Position numbers and translations under genes: made by a program
Assembly: GCA_036480375.1 (NCBI GenBank)
Contig: JAZGGI010000028.1
Span: 124,001 to 188,000 of the forward strand
Reading direction: 5' to 3'
Source: Candidatus Zixiibacteriota bacterium
Lineage (GTDB): Bacteria; Zixibacteria; MSB-5A5; GN15; JAAZOE01
Length of the DNA: 64,000 nucleotides
The notes under the pieces: generated by a model
Seen by the model: the letters and a program-made list of their open reading frames with translations, nothing else
Told to the model about the DNA's origin: nothing
Database searches by the model: none
Shown: positions 45,491-54,168 of the stretch, piece by piece
Layout of the letters: each line of letters starts with the position of its first letter
How positions within the stretch are numbered: the first letter of the stretch is position 1

Positions 45491-47911
45491 CTACTTTATA
45501 TAATCGCGCCAGGTATCGGCGAGCTCCCGAAGCTTTATGTCAGCCAGATAATTGATGGTATCTTCCGGATAATCGCCATCATCATTTATCTCGCCAGCGG
45601 GAATGCCGGTCAACAACTCTATCCCTTCGTCGATATTTTCGACAGCGTAGATATGAAATTTATTTTTCTCAACTGCTTCGATAATTTCATCTTTCAGCAT
45701 TAATTCGGGTTCATTCTGTTTGGGAATCATGACTCCCTGCTCACCGGTAAGGCCGTTAATCATACAAGTATCAAAATAACCCTCAATCTTCTGATTGACT
45801 CCTCCGATTGGCTGAATCTCCCCCTTTTGATTTACCGAACCGGTTACCGCCAATGATTGATTAATCGGTTTGCCGGACAAGGCCGAAAGCAGGGCGTAAA
45901 TTTCCGTTGATGAAGCTGAGTCACCGTCAACTCCGGAATATGACTGCTCAAAACAAAGCGATGCCGTAAATACCAGAGGACGTTTACTCCCGAAGCGATG
46001 GCGCATGAAACCGGTTAAAATCAAAACACCCTTATCATACAAGCGACCCGATAGCGAGGCTTCACGCTCTATATTTATAATGCCGTCCGCTCCCGGTGAA
46101 AGAGAAGCGGTGATTCGGGTCGGCCGCCCGAAAGAATGCTCTCCCAGGTCATAGACCGACAAACCGTTGATTTGACCGATTTCCCAACCGGTCACGTCAA
46201 TAAGATATAACGCCCGCTGATACATCTCATGCATCTTGGTCTCGATAAGATTGACTCGGTTTTTCTGCATGAGAATGGTTTCTTTTATGATTTCACGATC
46301 AATTTTGCTTTTGCCGTTTTTTCGCGCCAGCCATGATGATTCTCGAATGACATCGGCGATATTGGTAAAGCGAGTCGATAAACGGTCGTGACGCCCGGAT
46401 AGTTTCACGCCAAATTCCAGGAGTGCTGCCAATCCCGAATGATTCACATCCATCAAATCATCTTCATAAACGATCTTTTTGACAAATTGAGCATATTGAT
46501 TAATCCCCGACTCATCATTTTTCATAACATTATCAAACTCGGCTTTGACTTTGAAGACTTTCTTAAAATCGGCGTCGGCTCGAAACAATGTATCATACAC
46601 CCGGCTTTCGCCAATCAAAATCACCTTGACATCCAAATCGATTTTTTCCGGTTTCAGACCGCTGCCGCTCATAAACGGCGTATCAATATTTGAAATAACG
46701 AGATGCCCGGAGCGCAGAGTCCGTTTCAGCATAGGCCATAATTGAGGATCATTAAACAGGTCAATCGCATTTAGAACTAAATAACCGCCGTTGGCTTCAA
46801 GAATAGAGCCACTCCTGATGCGAGTAAAATCGGATCTCCATCCCGAACCCGATGAATACACCCGCTCAATCGAACCAAAAAGATTCTTGTAAGTTGGAAA
46901 TTCTTCTATAATGATCGGGCGTTTATTGAAACCATTGTTATCGACTAATAGATTCACGGTAAAAGCATTAAACAACGAACGGATTTTGGTCGCGCCATCT
47001 TGTTCAGCATTCTCCGCATCAGTTCCCCGAAACAAATCAAGTTCCTCAATCAGGATTTCGTTCAAGTCTGACAGGTATTCGCGTGTTTTTTCATCATCAT
47101 AAAGATTTTTTAGAGTTTCTATTTTATCATTTACCAGGGGAACCACCAACGACGTATCAAGCTTATTTAACTCCTCTTCCAAATCGGATGAAATCTTTTT
47201 ACTTTGGCCGGAAATTACTTCAAACTGCTTCGATAATTTTTCATATTCCGCTTTCAATTCCTTTAAATTGATTTCAGGGAATTTCCCCTCATCGGTTAAT
47301 TTCTCCAATTCATTCAAAGACACCGGTTCATTATTGATAAACGGATGAAGGTCCGGCCGTACCGTTTGGCCAAATTGAAGCTGTACCAGAACAAATCCTT
47401 TTTCCTTAAGGTCTTTTTCAAAATCCTTAAACAACTCCTTTTGACGCGTCTCAAACTCGGTGATAATTCGCTCGCGTCGCTGTCGATAATTCTCGCCCGA
47501 AAATATTTTGGGAATAATCGTTACCAGGGAATCTATCAGATACGAAACGGCCTTTTTGAATTTGCGCCCTTCACCGGCGGCAAAGTACAACACCCGCGGA
47601 GAGTCGGGCATTTTGAAATTGTTCACATAGCAAATATCCTTAAGTTCAACCGTTTCGTCTTTTTCAATTTCATCCAGAAGAAGCTTTACGGCGGTAGTCC
47701 GTCCGGTACCGGGCAAGCCGGTTACGAAAATATTGTATCCTTTTGATTTTATCTCAAGCCCCAGTTCAACAGCGGAAATCGCTCGATCCTGCCCTATTAT
47801 CCCGCAGCACGGTTCAATCTCATCCAAAGGCGTATGCTCAACCTTCTTCTCATCAAAACGGAAACGAAGTTTCTCAACCGGAATCCGCCATTTGTTATTT
47901 ATTTCTGACAT
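45491..47911 (-). CDS. Lon-family ATP-dependent protease (LonB-like, AAA_32 type)
   Basis: An 806-residue protein with an N-terminal P-loop (VTGLPGTGRTTAVKLLL, about 61-77) in an AAA-type ATPase. A long coiled-coil insertion follows (about 140-300). The C-terminal Lon protease domain has the catalytic Ser665 (VDGDSASSTE) and Lys708 (GVNQKIEGYFD), 43 residues apart as in E. coli Lon (S679, K722). It lacks the classical Lon N-domain, as in LonB and related ATP-dependent proteases. It probably degrades specific regulators. A perfect GGAGG site precedes the ATG. Downstream of the hem cluster on the same strand, it could be co-transcribed but 126 bases separate them. Confidence 0.92.
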   Translation of the reverse strand: MSEINNKWRIPVEKLRFRFDEKKVEHTPLDEIEPCCGIIGQDRAISAVELGLEIKSKGYNIFVTGLPGTGRTTAVKLLLDEIEKDETVELKDICYVNNFKMPDSPRVLYFAAGEGRKFKKAVSYLIDSLVTIIPKIFSGENYRQRRERIITEFETRQKELFKDFEKDLKEKGFVLVQLQFGQTVRPDLHPFINNEPVSLNELEKLTDEGKFPEINLKELKAEYEKLSKQFEVISGQSKKISSDLEEELNKLDTSLVVPLVNDKIETLKNLYDDEKTREYLSDLNEILIEELDLFRGTDAENAEQDGATKIRSLFNAFTVNLLVDNNGFNKRPIIIEEFPTYKNLFGSIERVYSSGSGWRSDFTRIRSGSILEANGGYLVLNAIDLFNDPQLWPMLKRTLRSGHLVISNIDTPFMSGSGLKPEKIDLDVKVILIGESRVYDTLFRADADFKKVFKVKAEFDNVMKNDESGINQYAQFVKKIVYEDDLMDVNHSGLAALLEFGVKLSGRHDRLSTRFTNIADVIRESSWLARKNGKSKIDREIIKETILMQKNRVNLIETKMHEMYQRALYLIDVTGWEIGQINGLSVYDLGEHSFGRPTRITASLSPGADGIINIEREASLSGRLYDKGVLILTGFMRHRFGSKRPLVFTASLCFEQSYSGVDGDSASSTEIYALLSALSGKPINQSLAVTGSVNQKGEIQPIGGVNQKIEGYFDTCMINGLTGEQGVMIPKQNEPELMLKDEIIEAVEKNKFHIYAVENIDEGIELLTGIPAGEINDDGDYPEDTINYLADIKLRELADTWRDYIK

Positions 47912-48037
47912 TGATAATCCTCCTTATTCGCACGAAGTATAATCGATTGTACACACAAACGCAAAACCCGCATCAGATATTCCATAAATTAATATACGCG
48001 AATAATAGTGAGTATTCAATTTTTGGGTTAGTAAATC

Positions 48038-49069
48038 TTATTTGTTATTGCAATTAAAGGCGTGAACCGTATCGACTAAAAGACGAACATTTTCAACCGG
48101 AGTTTCCGGCAATATGCCGTGTCCCAGATTAAAAATAAATCCATCCATATTTGCCGTCGCCTCAAGAATACGAGTAGCTTCGCGGCACACTAATTCACCG
48201 GGCCCAAATAGAATATGCGGATCGAGATTGCCCTGGAGAGCCTTTCCATCGAGTATTGTCGCCGCTGTTTTTATATCGGTCCTCCAGTCAACCCCGATCA
48301 CCTCGCATTCAAGCTCGGCAATAATTTCCAGATAAGGGGAAGTATTATTCAAATAAAGTATGCGAGGGATACCTTCGGTTTTACAAATTTCAAATACGGT
48401 TTTTATAAATGGCAGAGAGTATTTTCTGTAAGCCTCGGGAGGTAAGGCCAGCCCCCAGGAATCAAATAGTTGCACCGCGTCAGCTCCGGCTTCAATTTGC
48501 GCCTTCAGATATTTTCCGGTTACTTCAGCCAGGTGACTCAATAAAGCTGTCGCTTCCGTTGGATAATTATAGACAAATTTCTTGGTTTCTGTAAAATTCA
48601 GTGTTCCGCTACCTTCAATTAAGTAGCAAGCTAAAGTAAAAGGGGCACCGCAAAAACCGATAAGCGGGGCGCGACCATCGAGACGTTTTTTTATCTCCTT
48701 TATCCCCTGTAAAGGATAAACCAGTTCATCGAGGGGGTTATAATTTTTGAGATCCTTAACATCTTGCGGTGAGCGTACGGTAGGCGATACCTGGGGGCCC
48801 CCCTTATCAAATGAGACATTCACCCCCAGCGGCTCCAAGGGAATCAAGATATCGGAAAATAGTATTGCGGCATCGAATCCGAAAATATCAATCGGCTGCA
48901 AAGTTACTTCGGTCATGTGCTCGGGAGAACGGCACAAATCCATAAATGAAATCTGCTCCCTAACGGCGCGGAACTCAGGAAGATATCGACCGGCCTGGCG
49001 CATTACCCAGATAGGCACGCTCTCATGAGGTTGACCAAATGCGGCTTGGATAAATTTATAATTCGACAA
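48038..49069 (-). CDS. hemE: Uroporphyrinogen decarboxylase (HemE)
   Basis: HemE decarboxylates uroporphyrinogen III to coproporphyrinogen III, the branch point toward heme. The 343-residue protein has the invariant opening PIWVMRQAGRYLPEFR (substrate-binding Arg), the DILIPLEPLGV segment, GFCGAPFTLACYLIEG, and the C-terminal NLGHGILPETPVENV. The start is TTG, with GGAGT upstream. It is the last hem gene of the cluster, 22 bases from hemL. Confidence 0.97.
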   Translation of the reverse strand: MSNYKFIQAAFGQPHESVPIWVMRQAGRYLPEFRAVREQISFMDLCRSPEHMTEVTLQPIDIFGFDAAILFSDILIPLEPLGVNVSFDKGGPQVSPTVRSPQDVKDLKNYNPLDELVYPLQGIKEIKKRLDGRAPLIGFCGAPFTLACYLIEGSGTLNFTETKKFVYNYPTEATALLSHLAEVTGKYLKAQIEAGADAVQLFDSWGLALPPEAYRKYSLPFIKTVFEICKTEGIPRILYLNNTSPYLEIIAELECEVIGVDWRTDIKTAATILDGKALQGNLDPHILFGPGELVCREATRILEATANMDGFIFNLGHGILPETPVENVRLLVDTVHAFNCNNK

Positions 49070-49091
49070 TGAATACTCCGTATAATATCAA

Positions 49092-50369
49092 TTATGCTTT
49101 GACCGCCTGACCTATTTTCTTTGCCGCTTCATCAAGCATATCGGCAGTATGCGCCAGCGATACGAACATTACTTCATAGCCTGAGGGAGGCAAATAAACT
49201 CCGCTATCCAGGATTTTCCGATGCACCAAATTATATTTCTCGATCGCGCCTGAATCAATCGCATCAGCGCGACGAGGAACTTCGGACTGGAACCATATCC
49301 AGATAATCGATCCCTGGCGAATAATGGAACAAACGATACCGTCCAGATTCTGCTTTAAGGCCTTTTTAAAATGTGAACCGAGATTTTCAAGTTTTGTATA
49401 ACCGTCCCGATTCTCAAGGATATTAAGAGTTTCCAATCCCGCGGCCATCGCTACCGGATTTCCCGATAGCGTTCCGGCCTGATAAACAGATCCTAAAGGC
49501 GCCAGTTTATACATTATTTCACTCCGGCCGCCGAAAGCTCCAACCGGCATACCGCCGCCAATGACTTTGCCGAACGTCATCAGGTCAGGAACGATATCAT
49601 ACAACTCCGCGGCCCCGCCCCAACCTACACGAAAACCGGATATGACTTCATCAAATATCAGGAGTGACCCATTTTTTTCGGTTATATCGCGCAAAAACCG
49701 CAGGAATTCACGACGCTGTAAGAGCAAGCCATTATTGGCTGGTATCGGTTCAATCACGACGCACGCGATTTCATTTCCGTATTTATCAAAATATCCTTTA
49801 ACCGATTCTTCATCATCGAGGTCTGCAATCAGCGTATGCTTGGCGAAATCGGCCGGTACACCTCCCGAAGACGGTTCACCCAGCGTCGCCAGCCCGGAAC
49901 CGGCTTTTACCAGTAGATAGTCGCTGTGACCGTGATAGCATCCGTTAAATTTGATAATCTTGTCCCGACCGGTAAAACCGCGCGCCAGGCGAATCGCTGA
50001 CATAACCGCTTCCGTCCCCGACGAAACGAACCTGATACTTTCTATCGGGTTGATTTTCCCAACGATTTTCTCGGCCAGCTGAACTTCCAACTTAGTCGTC
50101 GCTCCAAAACTGGTGCCCTTCTCAGCCGTTTTCTTAATTGCCTCTATGACTTCGGGGCAGGCATGACCCAAAATGAGCGGACCCCAGCTACAGCAAAAAT
50201 CTATGTACTTGTTTCCATCATAGTCGTATAGATACGCGCCCTCGCCTCGTTCTATAAAGGGAGGATTACCTCCCACCGCCGAAAATGCCCGAACCGGTGA
50301 ATTGACCCCGCCGGGTGTTACTTTTATAGCGCGACTGAACAACTCTTCAGATTTGTGATAATCAGACAA
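49092..50369 (-). CDS. hemL: Glutamate-1-semialdehyde 2,1-aminomutase (HemL)
   Basis: HemL converts glutamate-1-semialdehyde to 5-aminolevulinate using pyridoxal phosphate; it is the second C5-pathway step. The 425-residue protein has PGGVNSPVRAFSAVGG, SSGTEAVMSAIRLARG, the pyridoxal-phosphate lysine segment MTFGKVIGGGMPVGAFGG, and GSVYQAGTLSGNPVAMAAG. The start is TTG, overlapping the hemB stop by eight bases, and a GGAGA site lies within hemB. The enzyme follows hemA in the pathway although the gene is third after it. Confidence 0.97.
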   Translation of the reverse strand: MSDYHKSEELFSRAIKVTPGGVNSPVRAFSAVGGNPPFIERGEGAYLYDYDGNKYIDFCCSWGPLILGHACPEVIEAIKKTAEKGTSFGATTKLEVQLAEKIVGKINPIESIRFVSSGTEAVMSAIRLARGFTGRDKIIKFNGCYHGHSDYLLVKAGSGLATLGEPSSGGVPADFAKHTLIADLDDEESVKGYFDKYGNEIACVVIEPIPANNGLLLQRREFLRFLRDITEKNGSLLIFDEVISGFRVGWGGAAELYDIVPDLMTFGKVIGGGMPVGAFGGRSEIMYKLAPLGSVYQAGTLSGNPVAMAAGLETLNILENRDGYTKLENLGSHFKKALKQNLDGIVCSIIRQGSIIWIWFQSEVPRRADAIDSGAIEKYNLVHRKILDSGVYLPPSGYEVMFVSLAHTADMLDEAAKKIGQAVKA

Positions 50370-51342
50370 ACCATTCTCCTGTTAAGGCATCACGTAAATG
50401 ATAAGTCAAAATTATATCAGCTCCGGCTCGGGTAATTGCCGTCAAATTTTCCAAAACTAATTGACTTTCCTCGACTATATTTTCTCTGGCCATCACCTTA
50501 ACCATTGTATACTCGCCCGAAACATTATAGGCCGCTACGGGGAGTTCGCAATTATTTCGAAAATCTGAGATAATATCCAGATACGCCAGAGCCGGCTTCA
50601 CCATGACGATATCGGCCCCTTCTTCAACATCCAGAGAAAGCTCAACTATCGCTTCACGGCGATTACGCCAATCCATTTGATAACCTTTACGATCTCCCTT
50701 GTCGGGAGCTGAATCGCAGGCGTCCCGAAACGGACCATAGTACGATGACGCGTATTTAGCGGTATATGCCATAATCAACGTATTAGAAAATCCATTTTCT
50801 TCCAGAGCCTCTCGAATAAAACCAATCCGACCATCCATCATATCCGAAGGTCCCAGGCAATCACATCCCGCTTTAGCCAATGATAACGCCATCAGCCCCA
50901 GCACAGGCAGAGTTTTATCATTGTCAATTTCACCGTTGGTAATTAGACCGCAATGCCCGCTATCGGTGTAGGCGCATAAACATACATCGGCGGCGACAAA
51001 AAGGTCATCCCCATATTTATCTTTTAATGAACGAACCGCCTGAGTGGCTATCGAGTCATCACCCAAAGCCGAGGATGCCTCGGCGTCTTTATAATCCGGA
51101 ACGCCAAACAGCATTATCCGGCGGATACCCAGTTTATAATCTTCATCAATCGACTTTAATAGAGAATCAAGAGACTCGCGATATATTCCGGGCATCGACT
51201 CGATCTCATGTTTTATGCCCCTACCGTCGCATACGAAATAAGGCTGAATCATTCCATCGACATTCAATCTCGTTTCGGCGAAAGTATCTCTGATAAGGTG
51301 AGTTCGCCTTAATCGGCGTGGCCTATATAAAAAATCAATCAT
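50362..51342 (-). CDS. hemB: Delta-aminolevulinic acid dehydratase (HemB), zinc type
   Basis: HemB condenses two 5-aminolevulinates to porphobilinogen. From the ATG at 51342, five bases after GGAGG, the protein has 326 residues. Zinc-ligand cysteines are present in DVCLCAYTDSGHCG (C-x-C-x7-C), so this is a zinc-dependent enzyme. The two Schiff-base lysines are in AYTAKYASSYYGPFRDA and VMVKPALAYLD. The frame also opens upstream at a TTG (51360), which I reject. Confidence 0.97.
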   Translation of the reverse strand: MIDFLYRPRRLRRTHLIRDTFAETRLNVDGMIQPYFVCDGRGIKHEIESMPGIYRESLDSLLKSIDEDYKLGIRRIMLFGVPDYKDAEASSALGDDSIATQAVRSLKDKYGDDLFVAADVCLCAYTDSGHCGLITNGEIDNDKTLPVLGLMALSLAKAGCDCLGPSDMMDGRIGFIREALEENGFSNTLIMAYTAKYASSYYGPFRDACDSAPDKGDRKGYQMDWRNRREAIVELSLDVEEGADIVMVKPALAYLDIISDFRNNCELPVAAYNVSGEYTMVKVMARENIVEESQLVLENLTAITRAGADIILTYHLRDALTGEWFV

Positions 51343-51398
51343 ATTTTCCTCCGGCCCCAATTATCCTTTATTTGTATACGCTCTAAAATACGGTCATT

Positions 51399-52301
51399 TT
51401 AGGCTTTTAATAAACGATATGCTTCTTCAATCATTGCGGCTATATCGCTTCCCGATACATCGGCTCGATTCAATCCTGCCCATTTTTGATTTTCTTCCAG
51501 TCCATAAACCGCGCACAACCGATAATTATTGCTTTCAATCCGGGAAAAAGCGCCCAAAGGAAGCTGACACCCTCCCTCCATTCGCTTCATTAAACCCCGT
51601 TCCAGATCGGTCTGAATGCGAGCCGTTGTATCATTCAATTGCGACACAATATCGATAACCGGCTTATCGCCGGTGCGGGTCTGGAGCCCAAGCATTCCCT
51701 GAGCCGGGGCCGGCAGAAAAAATTCCTCATCCAGAAGTTCCAGATGCAAATCGGACAGGTTTAGTTCGAGTCTTTTAATTCCGGCGTGGGCAATAATGAT
51801 CGCGTCATAAAGTTCCTCGCGTAGTTTGCCCACCCGGGTCGGGATATTTCCGCGCAAATCCTTCATTTGCAAATCAGGCTGGATATGAGCGATTTGACAC
51901 AACCGCCGAACCGAAGAACTGCCGATTATTCCTCCCGATTTCACTTTTAGCGGATTATCCGGAGAAAACGATTCTTTTCTGATGAGTAACGCTTCGCGAT
52001 TATCTTCACGAAACCCAACCGCGGTCAGAGCCAACCCTTCCGGCATAACCGTCTGCAAATCCTTCAGAGAGTGTACCGCCAGATCGACGTCTTTATTGAG
52101 CAGAGCATCCTCAAGCTCTTTGGTAAAAAATCCCTTACCTTCCATCTTACTGAAAGACAGATTGGTGATCTTATCGCCCTGCGTCTTAATAATTTTCAGG
52201 ATTACGGGAAGCTCGGTAATGCTTTCCAATCGGCTCTTGATAAAATTGGCCTGCCACAGGGCCAGATCAGAACCCCGGGTACCAATCCTTATTTCCCGCA
52301 C
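51399..52301 (-). CDS. hemC: Porphobilinogen deaminase (HemC)
   Basis: HemC polymerises four porphobilinogens into hydroxymethylbilane on a dipyrromethane cofactor. The 300-residue protein has the opening IRIGTRGSDLALWQANF, HSLKDLQTVMPEGL, LRGNIPTRVGKL, and the cofactor-attaching cysteine in RMEGGCQLPLGAF. The start is GTG, directly after the hemA stop (TAGGTG), with GGAG five bases upstream. No hemD (uroporphyrinogen III synthase) follows, so that step is encoded elsewhere or by an unrecognised gene. Confidence 0.96.
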   Translation of the reverse strand: MREIRIGTRGSDLALWQANFIKSRLESITELPVILKIIKTQGDKITNLSFSKMEGKGFFTKELEDALLNKDVDLAVHSLKDLQTVMPEGLALTAVGFREDNREALLIRKESFSPDNPLKVKSGGIIGSSSVRRLCQIAHIQPDLQMKDLRGNIPTRVGKLREELYDAIIIAHAGIKRLELNLSDLHLELLDEEFFLPAPAQGMLGLQTRTGDKPVIDIVSQLNDTTARIQTDLERGLMKRMEGGCQLPLGAFSRIESNNYRLCAVYGLEENQKWAGLNRADVSGSDIAAMIEEAYRLLKA

Positions 52302-53624
52302 CTACGCTCCTTTACGAAATGTCTCAACATGAACAAATTGTCCATGCTGAGCGGGCATTAATTCGGCGCCGGTGTCAGAATCACTCCTCGAGGATATTCT
52401 ATCGGCCATTGTCCGGGCCGGTAGAAAGGTCGAATAACTTACCAATTTATTTACCAGATGGGTAATCCGATCCCGGTCTGACTCCTCAAGGTGAGACAAA
52501 TTCTTATTGAATAGATTTTCCAGACCTTTTTCGGCGTACTCTCTGGCTAGCTGATACGATAAATTGAAAACCGGTTTCAACTCATTTTCAATCAAACTCT
52601 GATGATATCGAATCACCTCGGTAGAAATAATGGCACGCGCCTTATCCACATCACGGAACCGCTGTTTCCGATTTTGTTCCGAAATTGTCTTTAAGGTCGA
52701 AATATTATAAATTTTGGGCCGATTATCAACAGATTTTTCCAGGTCAATATCAACATCACAGGGAATCGCCAAATCTACAAAAAGTAATTCATTGTTATGA
52801 GTCAAGAGATTTTCCGTGGAAGTCCTGGTAAAAATCGGATCGGTGCTCGAAGTAGCCGTACAGATAATTCGTACGTCGGGCGGACTATTCAAAAAGTCAT
52901 TAAGCGAGATTGCCCGCCCGCCGTACTTTTCTACAAACGATTGCGCGTTGTTAACCGTGCGATTAACAAATACCAAATCGCTGACTTCATTATCGATTAA
53001 AAAGCCAGCCAGCTTGCGAGACATTTCACCGACGCCTACCAAAGCCACGGGCACATTGCCCTCTTTTTCAACTATATCTTTTATAAGGGAAGTAACTAAC
53101 GACACCATCGAAACCGATTTTTTGCCCATCTCGGTTTCGGTACGAATTTTCCTGGCAACCCGGAACGCTTGTTGAAATATCCGCCCCAGGCTATCTCCGG
53201 CCAAATTATTCTCCAACGCATAGAAATAAGCATTTTTAACCTGACCCAAAATCTGAGACTCACCGATTACTAAGGAATCAATTGCGCTGGCGACGGAGAA
53301 TAAATGGCGAACCGCCTCGAGACCAAATTTGCAGTATAAATCATTGGGAGAAATACTTTGGCTGCCTTTGCTCTGGGAAAAGAAATCAAGTATTCTATTG
53401 CGAACCTCATTGACTCCGGCTAAATTTGAGGTAGTAAAAACAAATTCAACTCTATTACAGGTCGCCAAATAAACCAGTTCGTCAATTCCGGCCAGTTTTT
53501 TAAGGTCATTCAGCTTTTCATCTCTGTTTTTAGGGTCTATTGTCAACTCCCCCATAAGCTTAACGCTCTGGGCTCCACATCCCTCGGTGCAAATGCTAAC
53601 TCCGACAACTCCAATAAACTGCAT
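52302..53624 (-). CDS. hemA: Glutamyl-tRNA reductase (HemA)
   Basis: HemA reduces glutamyl-tRNA to glutamate-1-semialdehyde with NADPH, the first committed C5-pathway step. From the ATG at 53624 (GAGGG seven bases upstream) the protein has 440 residues; the frame extends to 53696 but homology does not. The catalytic cysteine is Cys56 in YLATCNRVEFVF, and AVRHLFSVASAIDSLVIGESQILGQV is conserved. The N-terminus is unusual: the common HxTAPVxxRE motif is replaced by GVSICTEGCGAQS, yet the Cys and the later His are kept. The NADPH and dimerisation domains look normal. Confidence 0.93.
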   Translation of the reverse strand: MQFIGVVGVSICTEGCGAQSVKLMGELTIDPKNRDEKLNDLKKLAGIDELVYLATCNRVEFVFTTSNLAGVNEVRNRILDFFSQSKGSQSISPNDLYCKFGLEAVRHLFSVASAIDSLVIGESQILGQVKNAYFYALENNLAGDSLGRIFQQAFRVARKIRTETEMGKKSVSMVSLVTSLIKDIVEKEGNVPVALVGVGEMSRKLAGFLIDNEVSDLVFVNRTVNNAQSFVEKYGGRAISLNDFLNSPPDVRIICTATSSTDPIFTRTSTENLLTHNNELLFVDLAIPCDVDIDLEKSVDNRPKIYNISTLKTISEQNRKQRFRDVDKARAIISTEVIRYHQSLIENELKPVFNLSYQLAREYAEKGLENLFNKNLSHLEESDRDRITHLVNKLVSYSTFLPARTMADRISSRSDSDTGAELMPAQHGQFVHVETFRKGA

Positions 53625-53904
53625 TAAATCGCCCTCAAAGTCTGCAATACCTGTTTCATGGCAGAAAGTTATGATTTTCGGGATCAATATTGTCATGAAT
53701 TTGTCACATTCTTGGGTATTTGGGGACTTTTTTAAGAAAAATTATGGCTCGCCTGGGAAAATTCTATCAGCTTAAGTCATTTGGAGATAGAAGGTTCTCA
53801 AACGAGACGGTTTTAATCGAATATTCGATTGTCCCGCAACATCTTAGTCATCCGAATTTTAAACTCAATCCCAAATATTGTCATTAGATTTTAAGACAAG
53901 ATTA

Positions 53905-53932
53905 TTGACATTAACCAAAATGACCGTATATT
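53905..53932 (+). promoter_or_regulatory. Promoter of tRNA-Glu
   Basis: TTGACA at 53905-53910 and TATATT at 53927-53932 with a 16-base spacer, both close to consensus. Transcription would start at about 53939, 90 bases before the tRNA, so the precursor leader contains the 23-bp repeat and the hairpin. Confidence 0.65.
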
Positions 53933-53956
53933 TGAATACCCTCCGATGTGGTTAGA

Positions 53957-53979
53957 TGTGGTTAATGGTGTGTGAACTC
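53957..53979 (+). repeat. 23-bp perfect repeat, copy 2
   Basis: Identical to 45230-45252, same orientation. It is preceded here by GTGGTTAGA. It lies in the predicted leader of the tRNA-Glu transcript. Confidence 0.85.
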
Positions 53980-53995
53980 CACAAAGGAAGGTCAC

Positions 53996-54017
53996 GCCCG
54001 GGCTTTAAAGTCCGGGC
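53996..54017. other. Palindromic hairpin upstream of tRNA-Glu
   Basis: GCCCGGGCTTT and AAAGTCCGGGC pair over 11 positions with one G-T pair, and six A follow. It ends 11 bases before the tRNA. It could be a leader-processing structure or attenuator-like element, and on the minus strand it is not followed by a T run. Confidence 0.45.
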
Positions 54018-54028
54018 AAAAAATTTAC

Positions 54029-54100
54029 GGCGGTATCGTCTAGTGGTTAGGACGGGTGGTTCTCAGCCATCAAACCGGGGTTCGATTCCCCGTACCGCTG
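54029..54100 (+). tRNA. tRNA-Glu, anticodon CUC
   Basis: The 72-base cloverleaf is clear. The acceptor arm GGCGGTA/TACCGCT has a first G-T pair. The D arm includes CTAGTGGTTAGG, the anticodon stem GGTGG/CCATC has the loop TTCTCAG, and the T arm has GGTTCGATTCC. CTC at 34-36 reads GAG codons. No CCA is encoded, so it is added after transcription. The position directly upstream of divergent hemA is notable because charged tRNA-Glu is the HemA substrate. Confidence 0.93.
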
Positions 54101-54101
54101 C
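54086..54101 (+). repeat. 16-nt tRNA 3' end repeat, left copy (candidate attL)
   Basis: TTCCCCGTACCGCTGC covers the last part of the T arm and acceptor 3' strand of tRNA-Glu. The same 16 bases recur at 57302-57317. tRNA 3' ends are classical integration sites, so this is a candidate attachment site. Confidence 0.6.
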
Positions 54102-54110
54102 TTTTTTGGC

Positions 54111-54138
54111 AAAAGGCTGGAAGAGATTCCGGCCTTTT
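54111..54138. terminator. Terminator after tRNA-Glu
   Basis: AAAAGGCTGG pairs with CCGGCCTTTT (one G-T pair) around AAGAGATT. It is preceded by a T run directly after the tRNA. It may also terminate the dockerin gene arriving from the other side. Confidence 0.75.
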
Positions 54139-54168
54139 GATTTATCAAATGAACTCAGATTACCGTAA

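Larger units (their letters stand above)
53625..54028. other. Divergent intergenic region between hemA and tRNA-Glu
   Basis: A 404-bp gap with a good promoter for the tRNA (53905-53932), the second copy of the 23-bp repeat (53957-53979) and a palindromic hairpin (53996-54017). The left third next to hemA is AT-rich and should hold the hemA promoter on the minus strand, not resolved. Confidence 0.6.

Noticed and set aside
45230-53979. The two 23-bp repeats as transposon ends around the hem cluster
   Set aside because: They are direct, not inverted, enclose housekeeping genes and no transposase, so a composite element is unlikely.
53956-54168. Plus-strand open frame of 70 codons across the tRNA
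   Set aside because: It runs through the tRNA-Glu gene and the repeat, so it is not a real protein gene.
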